NCBI RefSeq assembly: GCF_029892155.1 | Contig: NZ_JARZAG010000015.1 | Coordinates: 124,001-188,000, forward strand | Origin: Kitasatospora sp. GAS204B | Lineage (GTDB): Bacteria; Actinomycetota; Actinomycetes; Streptomycetales; Streptomycetaceae | Direction: 5' to 3' | Length of the DNA stretch: 64,000 nucleotides | Shown here: positions 52,750 to 61,455 of the stretch, piece after piece | Layout of the letters: every line of letters begins with the position of its first letter | Position numbering within the stretch: position 1 is the first letter of the stretch | Position numbers and translations under genes: made by a program | The notes under the pieces: generated by a model | What the model saw: only the letters and a program-made list of their open reading frames with translations | Databases searched by the model: none | What the model was told of the DNA's origin: nothing

Positions 52750-54124
52750 CGCCACCCCGGTCCCACGCACACCCGCCGCCGGTCGGCGGATCATCGCCCC
52801 GCTCGCCCTCGCCCAGTTCATCTGCAGCTTCGCCGGCTCCAACATGAACGTGATGATCAACGACATCAGCGAGGACCTCGACACCACCGTGCAGGGCGTG
52901 CAGGTGGCGATCACCGTCTTCCTGCTGGTGATGGCCGCCCTGATGATCCCCGGCGGCAAACTGACCGACCGCTACGGCCGCAAGCGGTGCCTGCTCACCG
53001 GCCTCATCGTCTACGGCGTCGGCGCACTGCTCAGCGCCGCAGCACCGGGCCTGGGCGTCCTCATCCTCGGCAACTCCATCCTCGAAGGCGTCGGCACCGC
53101 CCTGCTCATCCCACCCGTCTACATCCTCACCACGCTGCTCTTCACCGACCTGACCTCACGCGCCCGCTCCTTCGGCACGATCATGGCGCTCGGCGGCATC
53201 GGCGCGGCGGCCGGCCCGCTGCTCGGCGGACTCATCACCTCGGCCCTCAGCTGGCGCGCCGCCTTCGTCTTCCAGGCCCTGGTCATCGTCGTGATCATCA
53301 TCCTCAGCCGCCGGATCCAGGACCCCCTGCCGCCGGACCCGACCCGCCCCTTCGACACCGTCGGCACCGTCCTGTCCGCCCTCGGACTCGTCCTCGTCGT
53401 CACCGGCATCCTGGCCGCGGACAACAACGTCTGGCTGATGCTGGCCCTGCTCGTCCTCGGCGCGCTCCTCCTGACCGGCTTCTTCCTCTGGGTCCGCGCC
53501 CGGGAACGAGCCGGCAAGGAGCCGCTGCTGTCCACCAGCCTGTTCCGCAGCCGCGTCTCCAACCTCGGGCTCGTCACCCAGAACACCCAGTGGCTGCTCC
53601 TGATGGGCGTGTCCTTCACCGTCGCCTCCTACCTGCAGGTCGTGCGCGGATACGACGCGATCCAGACCGGCGTGATCTTCACCGCCGCCACCCTCGGCAT
53701 CCTCACCACCTCCCTGGCCGCCGAACGCCTCGCGAAGCGGCACGCCCAACGCACCCTCATCCTGACGGGATTCGCCACCTCGATCACCGGGATCATCGTC
53801 CTCATCCTCATCGTCGCCGGCTCGCCCAGCCCCTGGGCCTTCGCCCCCGGACTGCTCCTGATCGGCCTGGGCCTGGGCGTGATGCTCACCCCCTCGGTCA
53901 ACATCGTCCAGTCGAGCTTCACCGAGGAACGCCAGGGCGAGATCTCCGGCCTGTCCCGCAGCGTGTCGAACCTCGGGTCCTCACTCGGCACCGCCATCGC
54001 CGGCACCATCCTCGTCGCCGGCCTCACCAGCCACGCCTACGCCGCTGCCATGATCACCCTGGCAGCCGTCGGACTCATCGGCCTCACCGCCACCGTCTTC
54101 CTGCCACACACCCCCGCACCCTAG
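52742..54124 (+). CDS. MFS transporter, EmrB/QacA-like
   Basis: About 460 residues, rich in hydrophobic helices (probably 14). GGKLTDRYGRKRCLLTG is motif A and LGNSILEGVGTALLIPP resembles motif C-type sequence of drug exporters. Central QNTQWLLLMGVSFTVASYLQ and terminal GEISGLSRSVSNLGSSLGTAIAG fit the DHA2 group. The ATG overlaps the GH15 fragment by 8 bases, so translation may be coupled to the fragment's ribosome site. Confidence 0.9.
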   Translation: MSDATPVPRTPAAGRRIIAPLALAQFICSFAGSNMNVMINDISEDLDTTVQGVQVAITVFLLVMAALMIPGGKLTDRYGRKRCLLTGLIVYGVGALLSAAAPGLGVLILGNSILEGVGTALLIPPVYILTTLLFTDLTSRARSFGTIMALGGIGAAAGPLLGGLITSALSWRAAFVFQALVIVVIIILSRRIQDPLPPDPTRPFDTVGTVLSALGLVLVVTGILAADNNVWLMLALLVLGALLLTGFFLWVRARERAGKEPLLSTSLFRSRVSNLGLVTQNTQWLLLMGVSFTVASYLQVVRGYDAIQTGVIFTAATLGILTTSLAAERLAKRHAQRTLILTGFATSITGIIVLILIVAGSPSPWAFAPGLLLIGLGLGVMLTPSVNIVQSSFTEERQGEISGLSRSVSNLGSSLGTAIAGTILVAGLTSHAYAAAMITLAAVGLIGLTATVFLPHTPAP

Positions 54125-54262
54125 ACGCCGCCACATCCGGTCGCGTTTCTCCGAGTCCGCGAGCACTGTCGACTGACCCGTGAGGGGCCGTCGAGCCCCG
54201 TCGGCCTGGAACCCACCAACACGGGATCCGGCTGCCTGACGGGCTGACCACGTCCTTTTCGC

Positions 54263-54720
54263 GGGACTGTCTGAGATCTTGTATGCGACCTGGTGATCCA
54301 GGGCAGGCCGGAGCTGCGAGTCCGGCCGGAGAGGATCACGAGGGTCCGAGAGTGAACTGACGGAGCGGAAGATCTCCGGGGAGATCGAGCGGGCGCCCGC
54401 GCAGGGCCTGGATGTCCGTCTGGGTCGGGAGTTGATCGAGCGGGCCAGGGCCGAGGGCGTGTCGCTGACCGGCGAGGATGGCCCGCTGGCCTCGATCACC
54501 CGGCAGGTCCTGCAGGCCGCGCTGGAGGCCGAGATGAGCGATCACCTCGGCTACGAGAAGGGTGAGCCGGGCGGAGCCGGTTCGGGCAACCACCGCAACG
54601 GCGCCTCCCGCAAGAGGGTGCTCACCGAGATCGGCGCGGTCGAGCTCGCAGTTCCCAGAGACCGGGCCGGCACGTTCGAGCCGCAGATCGTGCCCAAGCA
54701 CTCCCGCCGGTCGGTGTCGC
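54263..54720 (+). mobile_element. IS256-family remnant (left end and transposase start)
   Basis: The element begins with an IS-end-like GGGACTGTCTGAGATC. From about 54345 a frame encodes SELTERKISGEIERAPAQGL, LEAEMSDHLGYEKGEPG, GNHRNG and LAVPRDRAGTFEPQIVPKHS, the conserved N-terminal part of IS256 transposases. Homology stops near 54715; the catalytic domain and right end are gone, replaced by a SUKH gene in the same reading frame. No ordinary start codon is visible for the fragment. Confidence 0.85.
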
Positions 54721-54767
54721 CCACCCAGGCCGGCCAGCGCCGGCGGTGGCCGGTAGGGTCGGGCGCC

Positions 54768-55439
54768 ATGACCGACTGGACCGGGGTGCGTGATCGGATT
54801 CTGGCACTTGCCGCAGTGCCGGGCAGCGACAAGGTGTTCGGGGCGAGGGCCCACGGCTTTGCGCTCGATGACCCTCTGGCTGCCGCCGAGGTGGCCAACC
54901 TCGAGGCGTGGCTGGATGTTGATCTGCCCAAGGACTATCGCTCGTTCCTGCTGCATGTCGGAGCTGGCGGGGCTGGTCCGGCTTACGGCATTCTCCCGGT
55001 GCGGCGCGATGGTTCTGCAGGCTGGCACTGGGTCGGAGAGCTCCTTGAGGAGGTCGAGCCGGGCATGTTCGCCGAGCTGTTTCCAGGAGGGACGGACCCG
55101 GTGGCAACGGTTGAGATCCTGGCTGAGCGGCCGTTGCGGGAGGACTTCGACGACCTCGCCGATCTCGACGCGGCCTTTGAGGTGTGGGAGGAGCGTCTGG
55201 GCGAGGTGCAGTACGATCCGCGCCGGACAGCCGGGGCGCTTTGCCTGTGTGATGAGGGCTGCGGGATGGTGGTCTGGCTGGTCGTCACTGGATCGGAACG
55301 CGGCCGAATGTGGCGTGACGATCGCTGCAACGGCATGGATCTTCATCCGATGCACGACGCCGACGGCTTCCCACTGGACTTCGCCAGTTGGTACCTCGGG
55401 TGGCTCACAGCCGCCGAGACTGCCTGCGGCCCCGACTGA
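54768..55439 (+). CDS. SMI1/KNR4 (SUKH) family protein
   Basis: 223 residues. EAWLDVDLPKDYRSFLLHVGAGGAGPAYG is the SUKH core, followed by acidic helices and CLCDEGCGMVVWLVVTGSERG near the end. SUKH proteins are often immunity proteins to contact-dependent or polymorphic toxins, or have unknown housekeeping roles. No toxin gene adjoins it. It is inserted in frame right after the IS256 fragment; the ATG at 54768 is the likely native start. Confidence 0.85.
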   Translation: MTDWTGVRDRILALAAVPGSDKVFGARAHGFALDDPLAAAEVANLEAWLDVDLPKDYRSFLLHVGAGGAGPAYGILPVRRDGSAGWHWVGELLEEVEPGMFAELFPGGTDPVATVEILAERPLREDFDDLADLDAAFEVWEERLGEVQYDPRRTAGALCLCDEGCGMVVWLVVTGSERGRMWRDDRCNGMDLHPMHDADGFPLDFASWYLGWLTAAETACGPD

Positions 55440-55689
55440 TAACAGGAAGTCCGCTGCTGATCTTGGAAACCCGCGGCTCTACGCCTGTCGCCCGGTTGGG
55501 GGATCTCCGGCCCGTACGCGCATGGAGAGAGGGCATCCTGCACAGCTCGTGGGTGTCGAAGTCCACGCGCAGCAGGAGGCTCTGTGCCGCAGTCTTCCGT
55601 ACCACCCTCGCAAGCGTCCAACTCGGCTGCCTGGCAGTGTGATTGTCTCGCGCACGTGTACGGGAACGCGGCCAAATCACGGGGAACGT

Positions 55690-55872
55690 GTGCGACGCTA
55701 CCCGTCGGACATGGCCGACGCTGAATGGGCAGCGGCCCGACCGCTGCTGCCGGTGCCGCGATGGCTACGCGGGCGGGGCGGCCAGCCCGAAGGGTACTGC
55801 CATCGCGCGATACTGGACGCGATTCGCTACCTCGTCGACAACGGCGTCAAGTGGCGGGCGATGCCCGTTCTA
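55690..55872 (+). pseudogene. IS5-family transposase N-terminal fragment
   Basis: The frame from GTG 55690 encodes RRYPSDMADAEWAAARPLLP, then GGQPEGYCHRAILDAIRYLV and KWRAMP, the start of IS5-type transposases (DUF4096 region). It breaks off at the left end of another element at 55873, so it was probably cut by that insertion. The DDE domain is absent nearby. The 250 bases before it hold no recognisable gene. Confidence 0.82.
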
Positions 55873-56395
55873 AAGGCTGTCTCGTAACTCCGTAGGCTGC
55901 GTGGCGCTGGTCTGGGTGTGCAGGTGCTGTCGGCGGAGCGTCGTGAGCTCATCGAGGTGCTCACCGGGCTACGCCCGGCCCAGTTCAGGCGCTTGGGTCC
56001 AGGCGGTGAAGTACCGCGGCGGCCGGGCACTGGACCCATCCAGGCCGGGCCGGCCGTGGGCGCTGTCCCTGCAGGACAGGGTGCTGCTGGTCGCGGTCCA
56101 CTACCGGACGAACCTGACGATGCGCCAACTGGCACCGCTGTTCGGTGTCTCACCGACAGCTGCCCACCGGATCATCGATCGGCAGAAGGACGCCAACCGC
56201 TCCCACCGCCGAGTACGGGCACGGGTCGAACACGCCGCCGGAAGATCCTCCGCGCGTGCCGGCGTAGGGGCCCGGCCGTCTACTGGGCCGCCAGCCGCGT
56301 CGCCCGCATGCACAACCTCGCGCTCGCCGACTGAGGTCAGAACGCTCGGCCAGGCGCATGCCCCAATGCTGCCAGCCGAGTTACGAGACAGCCTT
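55873..56395. mobile_element. Internally deleted IS with intact 18-bp ends
   Basis: Perfect terminal inverted repeats AAGGCTGTCTCGTAACTC (55873-55890) and its complement (56378-56395). Inside, frames encode the start of a transposase (ELIEVLTGLRPAQF), a helix-turn-helix block (LSLQDRVLLVAVHYRTNLTM, FGVSPTAAHRIID) and the native end (CRRRG...VYWAASRVARMHNLAL), but the central DDE region is missing. At 523 bp it is a non-autonomous derivative of an IS5-type element. Confidence 0.85.
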
Positions 56396-56751
56396 GAGTG
56401 CGTTATTGTCACACGGCTCGGGGCCCCGTGCGTTCTCCGCCACTGATCAGCGCGTGGAAAGCGACTGATCTTGGGGTTGCTGAGGGGCTAGCCGGACGAG
56501 CCCCCTCAGCAACCTCGCTCCGGCCTGCGTGGCTCAACACGTTGACTTGGCAGGGAAGTCATCAGCCCGGACCCGCTCCGCCATAGCCGGCCCGGACGAC
56601 CCCGGCCGCTACTGAAGTTGAATTCGTGATGTCGGTCAGCTGCCCATGGTCAGACCAGTGCTGGCGAGGTAGCCGTCGACTGCCCGCCCTGGCACCGCCG
56701 CACGGAAAACCGGTGTCGCCGACAGCTGAGCCAGCCCTACCGTTCTGGCTC
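56396..56751. other. Intergenic with a strong hairpin
   Basis: No gene. GGTTGCTGAGGGG (56475-56487) and its complement (56502-56514) form a stable hairpin with a 14-base loop, probably a terminator left from a lost gene. The rest shows nothing notable. Confidence 0.55.
56475..56514. terminator. Hairpin, 13-bp perfect stem
   Basis: Arms GGTTGCTGAGGGG and CCCCTCAGCAACC around a 14-base loop, extendable by two more pairs with one bulge. It is isolated between an IS derivative and a methyltransferase gene. Confidence 0.6.
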
Positions 56752-57519
56752 ATGGATGACACCACCGCCCCGCCGCGGCTGACCCGGCTCACCTTCCACG
56801 GCCCGCTCTCCGAGGACCGGGCCGCCAGGATGATCCGCCGGCTCAGCGCCCAAGCCACCCCGGTCACCGTGCTCGACATCGGCTGCGGCTGGGGCGAGTT
56901 CATGCTCCGCCTCCTCGAGGCGACGCCCGGTGCGACCGGCGTCGGCATCGATCTCAATGAGGACGACCTCGCCCGCGGGCGCGCCAACGCTGAGGCCCGC
57001 GGGCTGGCCGAGCGCGTCCGCTTCGTCCAGGAGTCCGCCGTCGACACCGCCCATGGCCCCGCCGACCTCGTTCTCTGCTTCAGCGCCAGCCACGCACTCA
57101 GCGACGCCCAGCCACCTGAGCACACGACTGCCGCCCTGCGCGCTCTTCGCCGCCTGGTCACCCCGGGCGGCCGTGTCCTTCTCGGCGAGAGCTTCTGGCA
57201 ACGCACGCCCACTCCAAGCGATTTGTCGGCCATGTGGCCCGATGCCTCCCCCGCTGAGTTCCACGACCTCCCCGATCTCGTCGACCTCGCCATCGCCGCG
57301 GGCTTTCGCCCCGCCTGGATCGAAACCGCGAACCTCGACGAATGGGACGACTTCGAGTCCGCCTACCAGTCCGACGTCGAGGAATGGCTTGCCGCCCACC
57401 CCGACCACCCCGTGGCGAAGGAGACCCGCAACCGTGTCGACCGCCACCGCGCCATGTGGCTCCGGGGCTATCGCGGCGTCATGGGCCTGGCCTACCTGAC
57501 CCTCGTTCCCGTGAGCTGA
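56752..57519 (+). CDS. SAM-dependent methyltransferase
   Basis: 255 residues. TVLDIGCGWGEFMLRLLEAT is motif I; GVGIDLNEDDL gives the acidic loop and LVTPGGRVLLGESFW the post-motif. The C-terminal third (FRPAWIETANLDEWDDFESAY) resembles small-molecule methyltransferases of antibiotic or sugar pathways. The ATG at 56752 starts near the conserved part; no clear ribosome site is visible. It is an intact island among IS remnants. Confidence 0.85.
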   Translation: MDDTTAPPRLTRLTFHGPLSEDRAARMIRRLSAQATPVTVLDIGCGWGEFMLRLLEATPGATGVGIDLNEDDLARGRANAEARGLAERVRFVQESAVDTAHGPADLVLCFSASHALSDAQPPEHTTAALRALRRLVTPGGRVLLGESFWQRTPTPSDLSAMWPDASPAEFHDLPDLVDLAIAAGFRPAWIETANLDEWDDFESAYQSDVEEWLAAHPDHPVAKETRNRVDRHRAMWLRGYRGVMGLAYLTLVPVS

Positions 57520-57634
57520 GGGGCGAGCAGCCTCGGCTTCCCAGCGTGGTGGTCTACCGACCGATCGTTGAGGTTGTCGAGGTGCCGCACGTACTCACGC
57601 CGGTCCGGTCCCACCCGCGACGCGGACTCGACGC

Positions 57635-58548
57635 TGTAGGTGCCAAGAACCACGTCCGTGCTGGTCAGTTGACGTATGGACACTGTCGCGAGGCCGGCCG
57701 GTCGAGTGACAGCGGAGGTCTCGCTCGGTGTTTGCCAGCTGGTTCCGGTCGGTTCCAGGATGGTCCGGTGTTGCTGCGACTGCCCTACCTGGCCTTGACA
57801 AGTGTGTTCATCTTGATACGGCTCCTGCCGATGAGCGACCGCGACAAGGACGCCGCCTCCACCGTGTGGAACATTCTCAAGGAGCACGGCATCGACCCCG
57901 CACCCGAACGCGACCACACCACCTGGGCGCCGTTCCTCCGCTCCCAAGCCCACGCCATCCTCGCCGCCGACTTCTTCGAGACCAGGACACTGACCGGGGC
58001 GACTGTGACCGTCCTCGCGGTGATCGAGCATGCCACCCGGCGCGTGCGGGTCCTCGGCGCGACCGCCCACCCGACCGCGGCCTGGACGACCCAGCTCGCT
58101 CGGAACATGGTCATGGACCTTCAGGACACGGGCACCAGGGTGAAGTTCCTGATCCGGGACCGGGACGTCCGCTACCCAGCCGCTTTCGACGCCGTCCTGC
58201 GGGCCGAGGGCATCGAGGTCGTCCAGACCGGCATCCGAATGCCGCGGATGAACGCGATCATGGAGCGCTGGGTGCGGTCCTGCCGAACCGAGCTCCTCGA
58301 CCGCACCCTCATCTGGAACCAGAACCACCTACTCCACGCGCTACGCGAGTACGAGCAGTTCTACAACACGCACAGACCCCACCGCAGCCTCGCCAGCGCC
58401 GCGCCCCTACACCCACTGCCCGAACCCGTCGCCGAACCCGACCGGGCTCACCCACCTCGACGTCCGCCGACGCGAGCGCCTCGGCGGCATTCTGCACGAA
58501 TACCAACATGCAGCGTGACCAGCACGGACGTGGTTCTTGGCACCTACA
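57635..58548. mobile_element. IS with rve-type transposase, 33-bp perfect ends, internally deleted
   Basis: Perfect 33-bp inverted repeats at 57635-57667 and 58516-58548 (outer end TGTAGGTGCCAAGAACCACG) frame a 914-bp element carrying a damaged DDE (rve integrase core) transposase. No target duplication is seen. Size and defects suggest it can move only if a full copy elsewhere supplies transposase. Confidence 0.88.
57768..58515 (+). pseudogene. Deleted and frameshifted rve transposase
   Basis: The frame from GTG 57768 gives LLRLPYLALTSVF and LLPMSDRDKDA, the normal N-terminus, then jumps directly to ASTVWNILKEHGIDPAPERD, skipping the usual helical region (about 90 residues). The DDE core is present: LAADFFET, LIRDRDVRY and MNAIMERWVRSCRTELLDRT. 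Near 58400-58440 the frame shifts; the native ending LDVRRRERLGGILHEYQHA lies in another frame before the right end. It is probably inactive. Confidence 0.82.
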
Positions 58549-58626
58549 ACCTCGCGCTGGCGCCCCACCGCACCGCTGGGCAGCCATGACGCCGCCGCAG
58601 CGACGCGGGCCCGTGCCGGACCTGCC

Positions 58627-59013
58627 CTACGCGGGGCCGACGTGCGCCGCGATGACGCGCCATCCGCCGCGGGGCGTGTGGACCCAGGTGCGCGTGTAGC
58701 GCACGCGCGCGGTGAACTCCCGTCCCTCGAAGGTTCCGGCGAGCGTGCCGAGGAACCAGGTGACACCGGTCGGGCCCACGACCAGGACGGCAAGGTCCTC
58801 CTCGTCGACACGGGTGAGGCGCTGTCGGCCGCTCCGCTGGAGCTCCAGGTCGTCGTCCTTCGCGTACGTGCGCCCGTCCGGTCCGGTGAAGACCAGGCGG
58901 TCGTCGAGCAGGGCGTCAAGTGCGGTGACGTCGGCGGCAAGTTGCGCGGCCTGCAGACAGCGTTCGGCGGAGCGCAGGTCCTCGGTCGACGCACTGGCCT
59001 GATCGGTGTCCAT
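58627..59013 (-). CDS. SnoaL/DUF4440-like NTF2-fold protein
   Basis: 128 residues. An NTF2-like domain: LRSAERCLQAAQLAADVTAL, LDDRLVFTGPDGRTYAKDDDL and the ending YTRTWVHTPRGGWRVIAAHV, as in many small DUF4440 proteins. The ligand or reaction is unknown. The ATG at 59013 begins just before the conserved part; a longer frame runs into a relic region. Confidence 0.82.
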   Translation of the reverse strand: MDTDQASASTEDLRSAERCLQAAQLAADVTALDALLDDRLVFTGPDGRTYAKDDDLELQRSGRQRLTRVDEEDLAVLVVGPTGVTWFLGTLAGTFEGREFTARVRYTRTWVHTPRGGWRVIAAHVGPA

Positions 59014-59100
59014 GCCAGGCACAGTACCCGAGCCACCCGGGTGCGAGCCGCTGCTCGCGGCCCGCCCACCGTCGCCAGCAGGCTGCCGACCAGGACGGCA

Positions 59101-60085
59101 ATGTTTCCGGCCACGCCGCCCTCGGCGGTGGAGGACTTCAGCTACCCCGGGGCGGCGCAGATCCTGGCCTCCCAGAACATCACCCTCAAGTCGGGTGACG
59201 GGCACATCCTGCTCACCGACTGCGCGTCAGGTGGGAACCTGGTGCAGCTGTACAGCCGGACGGCGACGACCACGCCCTGAAGGCCACCCTGAACACCGCG
59301 GGCACCGTCACCAGCGTCGACATCGCCAAGAACGCCTGGACCCCGGTCGGCGAAGGCACCTCCACCGGCGCCCACCACCCTGCTGGAGCTCAACGCCACC
59401 GGCGGCCCGGCCGCCACCGCCCCCACCAGCTCCGTTCCGGCCGTCGGCACCATCACCGTCGGCCAGCCCCGCCACCCCGGCTCGCGCTCCTGCACCGCCA
59501 CCCTGGTCGCCCCGCAGTGGCTGCTCTCCGCGGCCAGCTGCTTCGCCGACAACCCCGCCGACCTCAGCACGGTGCCCTCGGGCGCGCCCAAGACCGCGAC
59601 CACGGCCACCATAGGCAGCCACACCCTGGCCATCGCCGAGCTCGACCCCCGCACCGACCGCGACCTCGTGATGGCCCGGCTCGCCCAGCCCGTCACCGAC
59701 GGGGCCCCGATCGCGGTGTCCAGTACCGCGCCGAGCGCGGCCGAGAGCCTCCAGGTCGTCGGCTTCGGCCGCACGAAGACCGAGTGGCTGCCCAGCAGTT
59801 CGCACAGCGCCGTCTTCACCACCGGCGCCGTGAACCCGACCAGCATCACCCTCTCCCCCGGCACCCCCGCGGACGTCACCGTCTGCCAGGGCGACGCCCG
59901 ATCTGGTCGGCTCGGACGGACAGCCGATAACCTCCCTGGGCAAGGTCTACAAGAAGGTGCCCGTCAACGGAGTCGACACCGTCGGCATCGTGGACGCCGG
60001 CACCACGGTCCGGGTCCAGAGCAGGCTTGACCCGACCGACAAGAAGGGGTGGATCGTCGCCTCGATCTTCCCCCTGGCCAAATAG
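59101..60085 (+). pseudogene. Broken trypsin-like (S1) protein gene
   Basis: Pieces in several frames form one secreted S1-like protein: SAVEDFSYPGAAQILASQNI (59120-59270), a shifted stretch, then VGTITVGQPRHPGS, CTATLVAPQWLLSAASCFAD and DRDLVMARLAQPV, and finally PITSLGKVYKKVPVNGVDTV ending with TAG at 60083-60085. The catalytic His position (AAHC) reads AASC and the GDSGGP segment is missing. The signal peptide is also absent. At least two frameshifts and a deletion make it non-functional as a protease. Confidence 0.78.
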
Positions 60086-60097
60086 CGAGGAGGAGCC

Positions 60098-60736
60098 ATG
60101 ACGGAGCGATACCGCGAGCTGGACTTCGGTCTCAGCAACCTGATCAGGACCTTCCAGCAGGGCTGGCGGGAACGAGGGGGGAGCGACCTCGACCTGCTGA
60201 GGGCCTACGCCGTCGGCAACCCCCCGGAAGTGGTGCAGGCCCTGCTGGTCGACGCGCTCCGGCTGGCCGACTCGGCCGTGCCGACCTGGGCGATCGAGGC
60301 GCTCTGGTCGGCTGCCACCGACCGCTGTCACGACCTGGCGGCCGAGGGCTGGGAGGGCCGTGACTGGCTGCGGCAGATCGTCGAGCTCTGTCAGGAGCGG
60401 CTCCTGAAGGAGGACCCGACCTACCGGGCGAGCGTTCCACGGGACGCCTACGCCCACCTGACCGGGGCGGTGCTGGACGAGATCATGCTGGTCTCGACCG
60501 GCATGCTGGCGGGGGCGCTGCGCGCGAACTGGCACTACGTGCCCGGCGTCGTGCCCGCGCTCAACCTGGTGGCGACCCAGGTGTCGTGCGAACTCGCCTT
60601 CCGCCTGCTCCTGCTCGAACTCACGGCCTACGGGCCCGGGATCACCAGGGCCCAGTACGACCGGTACGTGGCGCTCGGCGCGAAGTTCGAGTACGGGGAG
60701 CTACTGGTGGAGGGTTACGAGCACCTGGTGGAGTAG
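60098..60736 (+). CDS. Hypothetical protein
   Basis: 212 residues. GAGGAGG 6 bases before the ATG strongly supports the start, only 12 bases after the broken S1 gene. The protein is helical (LDFGLSNLIRTFQQGWRERG; WAIEALWSAATDRCHDLAAEG; VALGAKFEYGELLVEGYEHL). No known motif. It may once have been translated together with the protease-like gene. Confidence 0.75.
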   Translation: MTERYRELDFGLSNLIRTFQQGWRERGGSDLDLLRAYAVGNPPEVVQALLVDALRLADSAVPTWAIEALWSAATDRCHDLAAEGWEGRDWLRQIVELCQERLLKEDPTYRASVPRDAYAHLTGAVLDEIMLVSTGMLAGALRANWHYVPGVVPALNLVATQVSCELAFRLLLLELTAYGPGITRAQYDRYVALGAKFEYGELLVEGYEHLVE

Positions 60737-60870
60737 CGGGGCGCGGATGCCCGCCGCTACTCCACCTTGCCCGACTCGAACTCGCCCGCCGGGGGCCACT
60801 GCTGCGCGAGGTCGAAGAACGAGGGCTCGTCGCCGGAGCGGACGACGACCGGCGACCGGCGACGGCCGGA

Positions 60871-61052
60871 CCGTCACCCAGCTGCGGGTTCCCGACCAGA
60901 CCAGCGAAATCACGTGTTTCGCCTCGCTGCTGGAACCCTACGACCTGACCGGGTCACCGTCACGGCAGACGCCCCGCACACCCAGCGCGCCCACGCGCGC
61001 TTCCTGGTGGAGGAGAAGAAGGCCCACTTCCTGCTGATGGTCAAGGCCAACC
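60871..61052 (+). pseudogene. ISAs1-family transposase fragment
   Basis: Two frames give TVTQLRVPDQTSEITCFASL and, after a shift near 60951, VTVTADAPHTQRAHARFLVE and HFLLMVKANQ, the central DDE part of ISAs1 transposases (usual TADALHTQ...YLLTVKGNQ). Both ends and the remainder are missing. Confidence 0.82.
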
Positions 61053-61455
61053 AGTGCGCCACAAAGCGCTCTGACGCATCCCCGACGCAGGCGGGACAGA
61101 CTCGAAGGGAGGTCTGCTGGGTCCGAGGGCTTACCTGGAACCGAAAGGCGAAGGGGACCAGAGCATGCCAGGAACGGTGGCCGGGCCCAGGTGCCTGGGA
61201 CGCGTGCCGGGGGACCCGCGCGGTATGGCGAAGGCTTGATTGCTTGAACCCCAATCTCCGGCGGCAGCAATTTGCTGCGACCGGAACGGCACCTGAAACC
61301 GGTGCCCGCCGTGGCCGGGGCGTCCTGCTTCGCCCCGACCACCCTTCGCGGCGGGAGCGATGCCCAGTGAGAGAGGACCGGCCGGAGGCATGCGGCTGCC
61401 GGGAACGCGCGCTCCTCACCCGCTACGCTGCCGTGTTGGGTTCAGCGTGGTGCGT
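61053..61455. other. Non-coding stretch
   Basis: About 400 bases without a recognisable gene. It includes a small hairpin GCAGCAATTTGCTGC near 61264 and purine-rich patches, and may be flanking DNA of a lost IS. I found no intron or tRNA structure in it. Confidence 0.45.

Noticed and set aside
61053..61455. Possible group II intron or structured RNA
   Set aside because: No domain V-like hairpin or reverse transcriptase sequence could be found.
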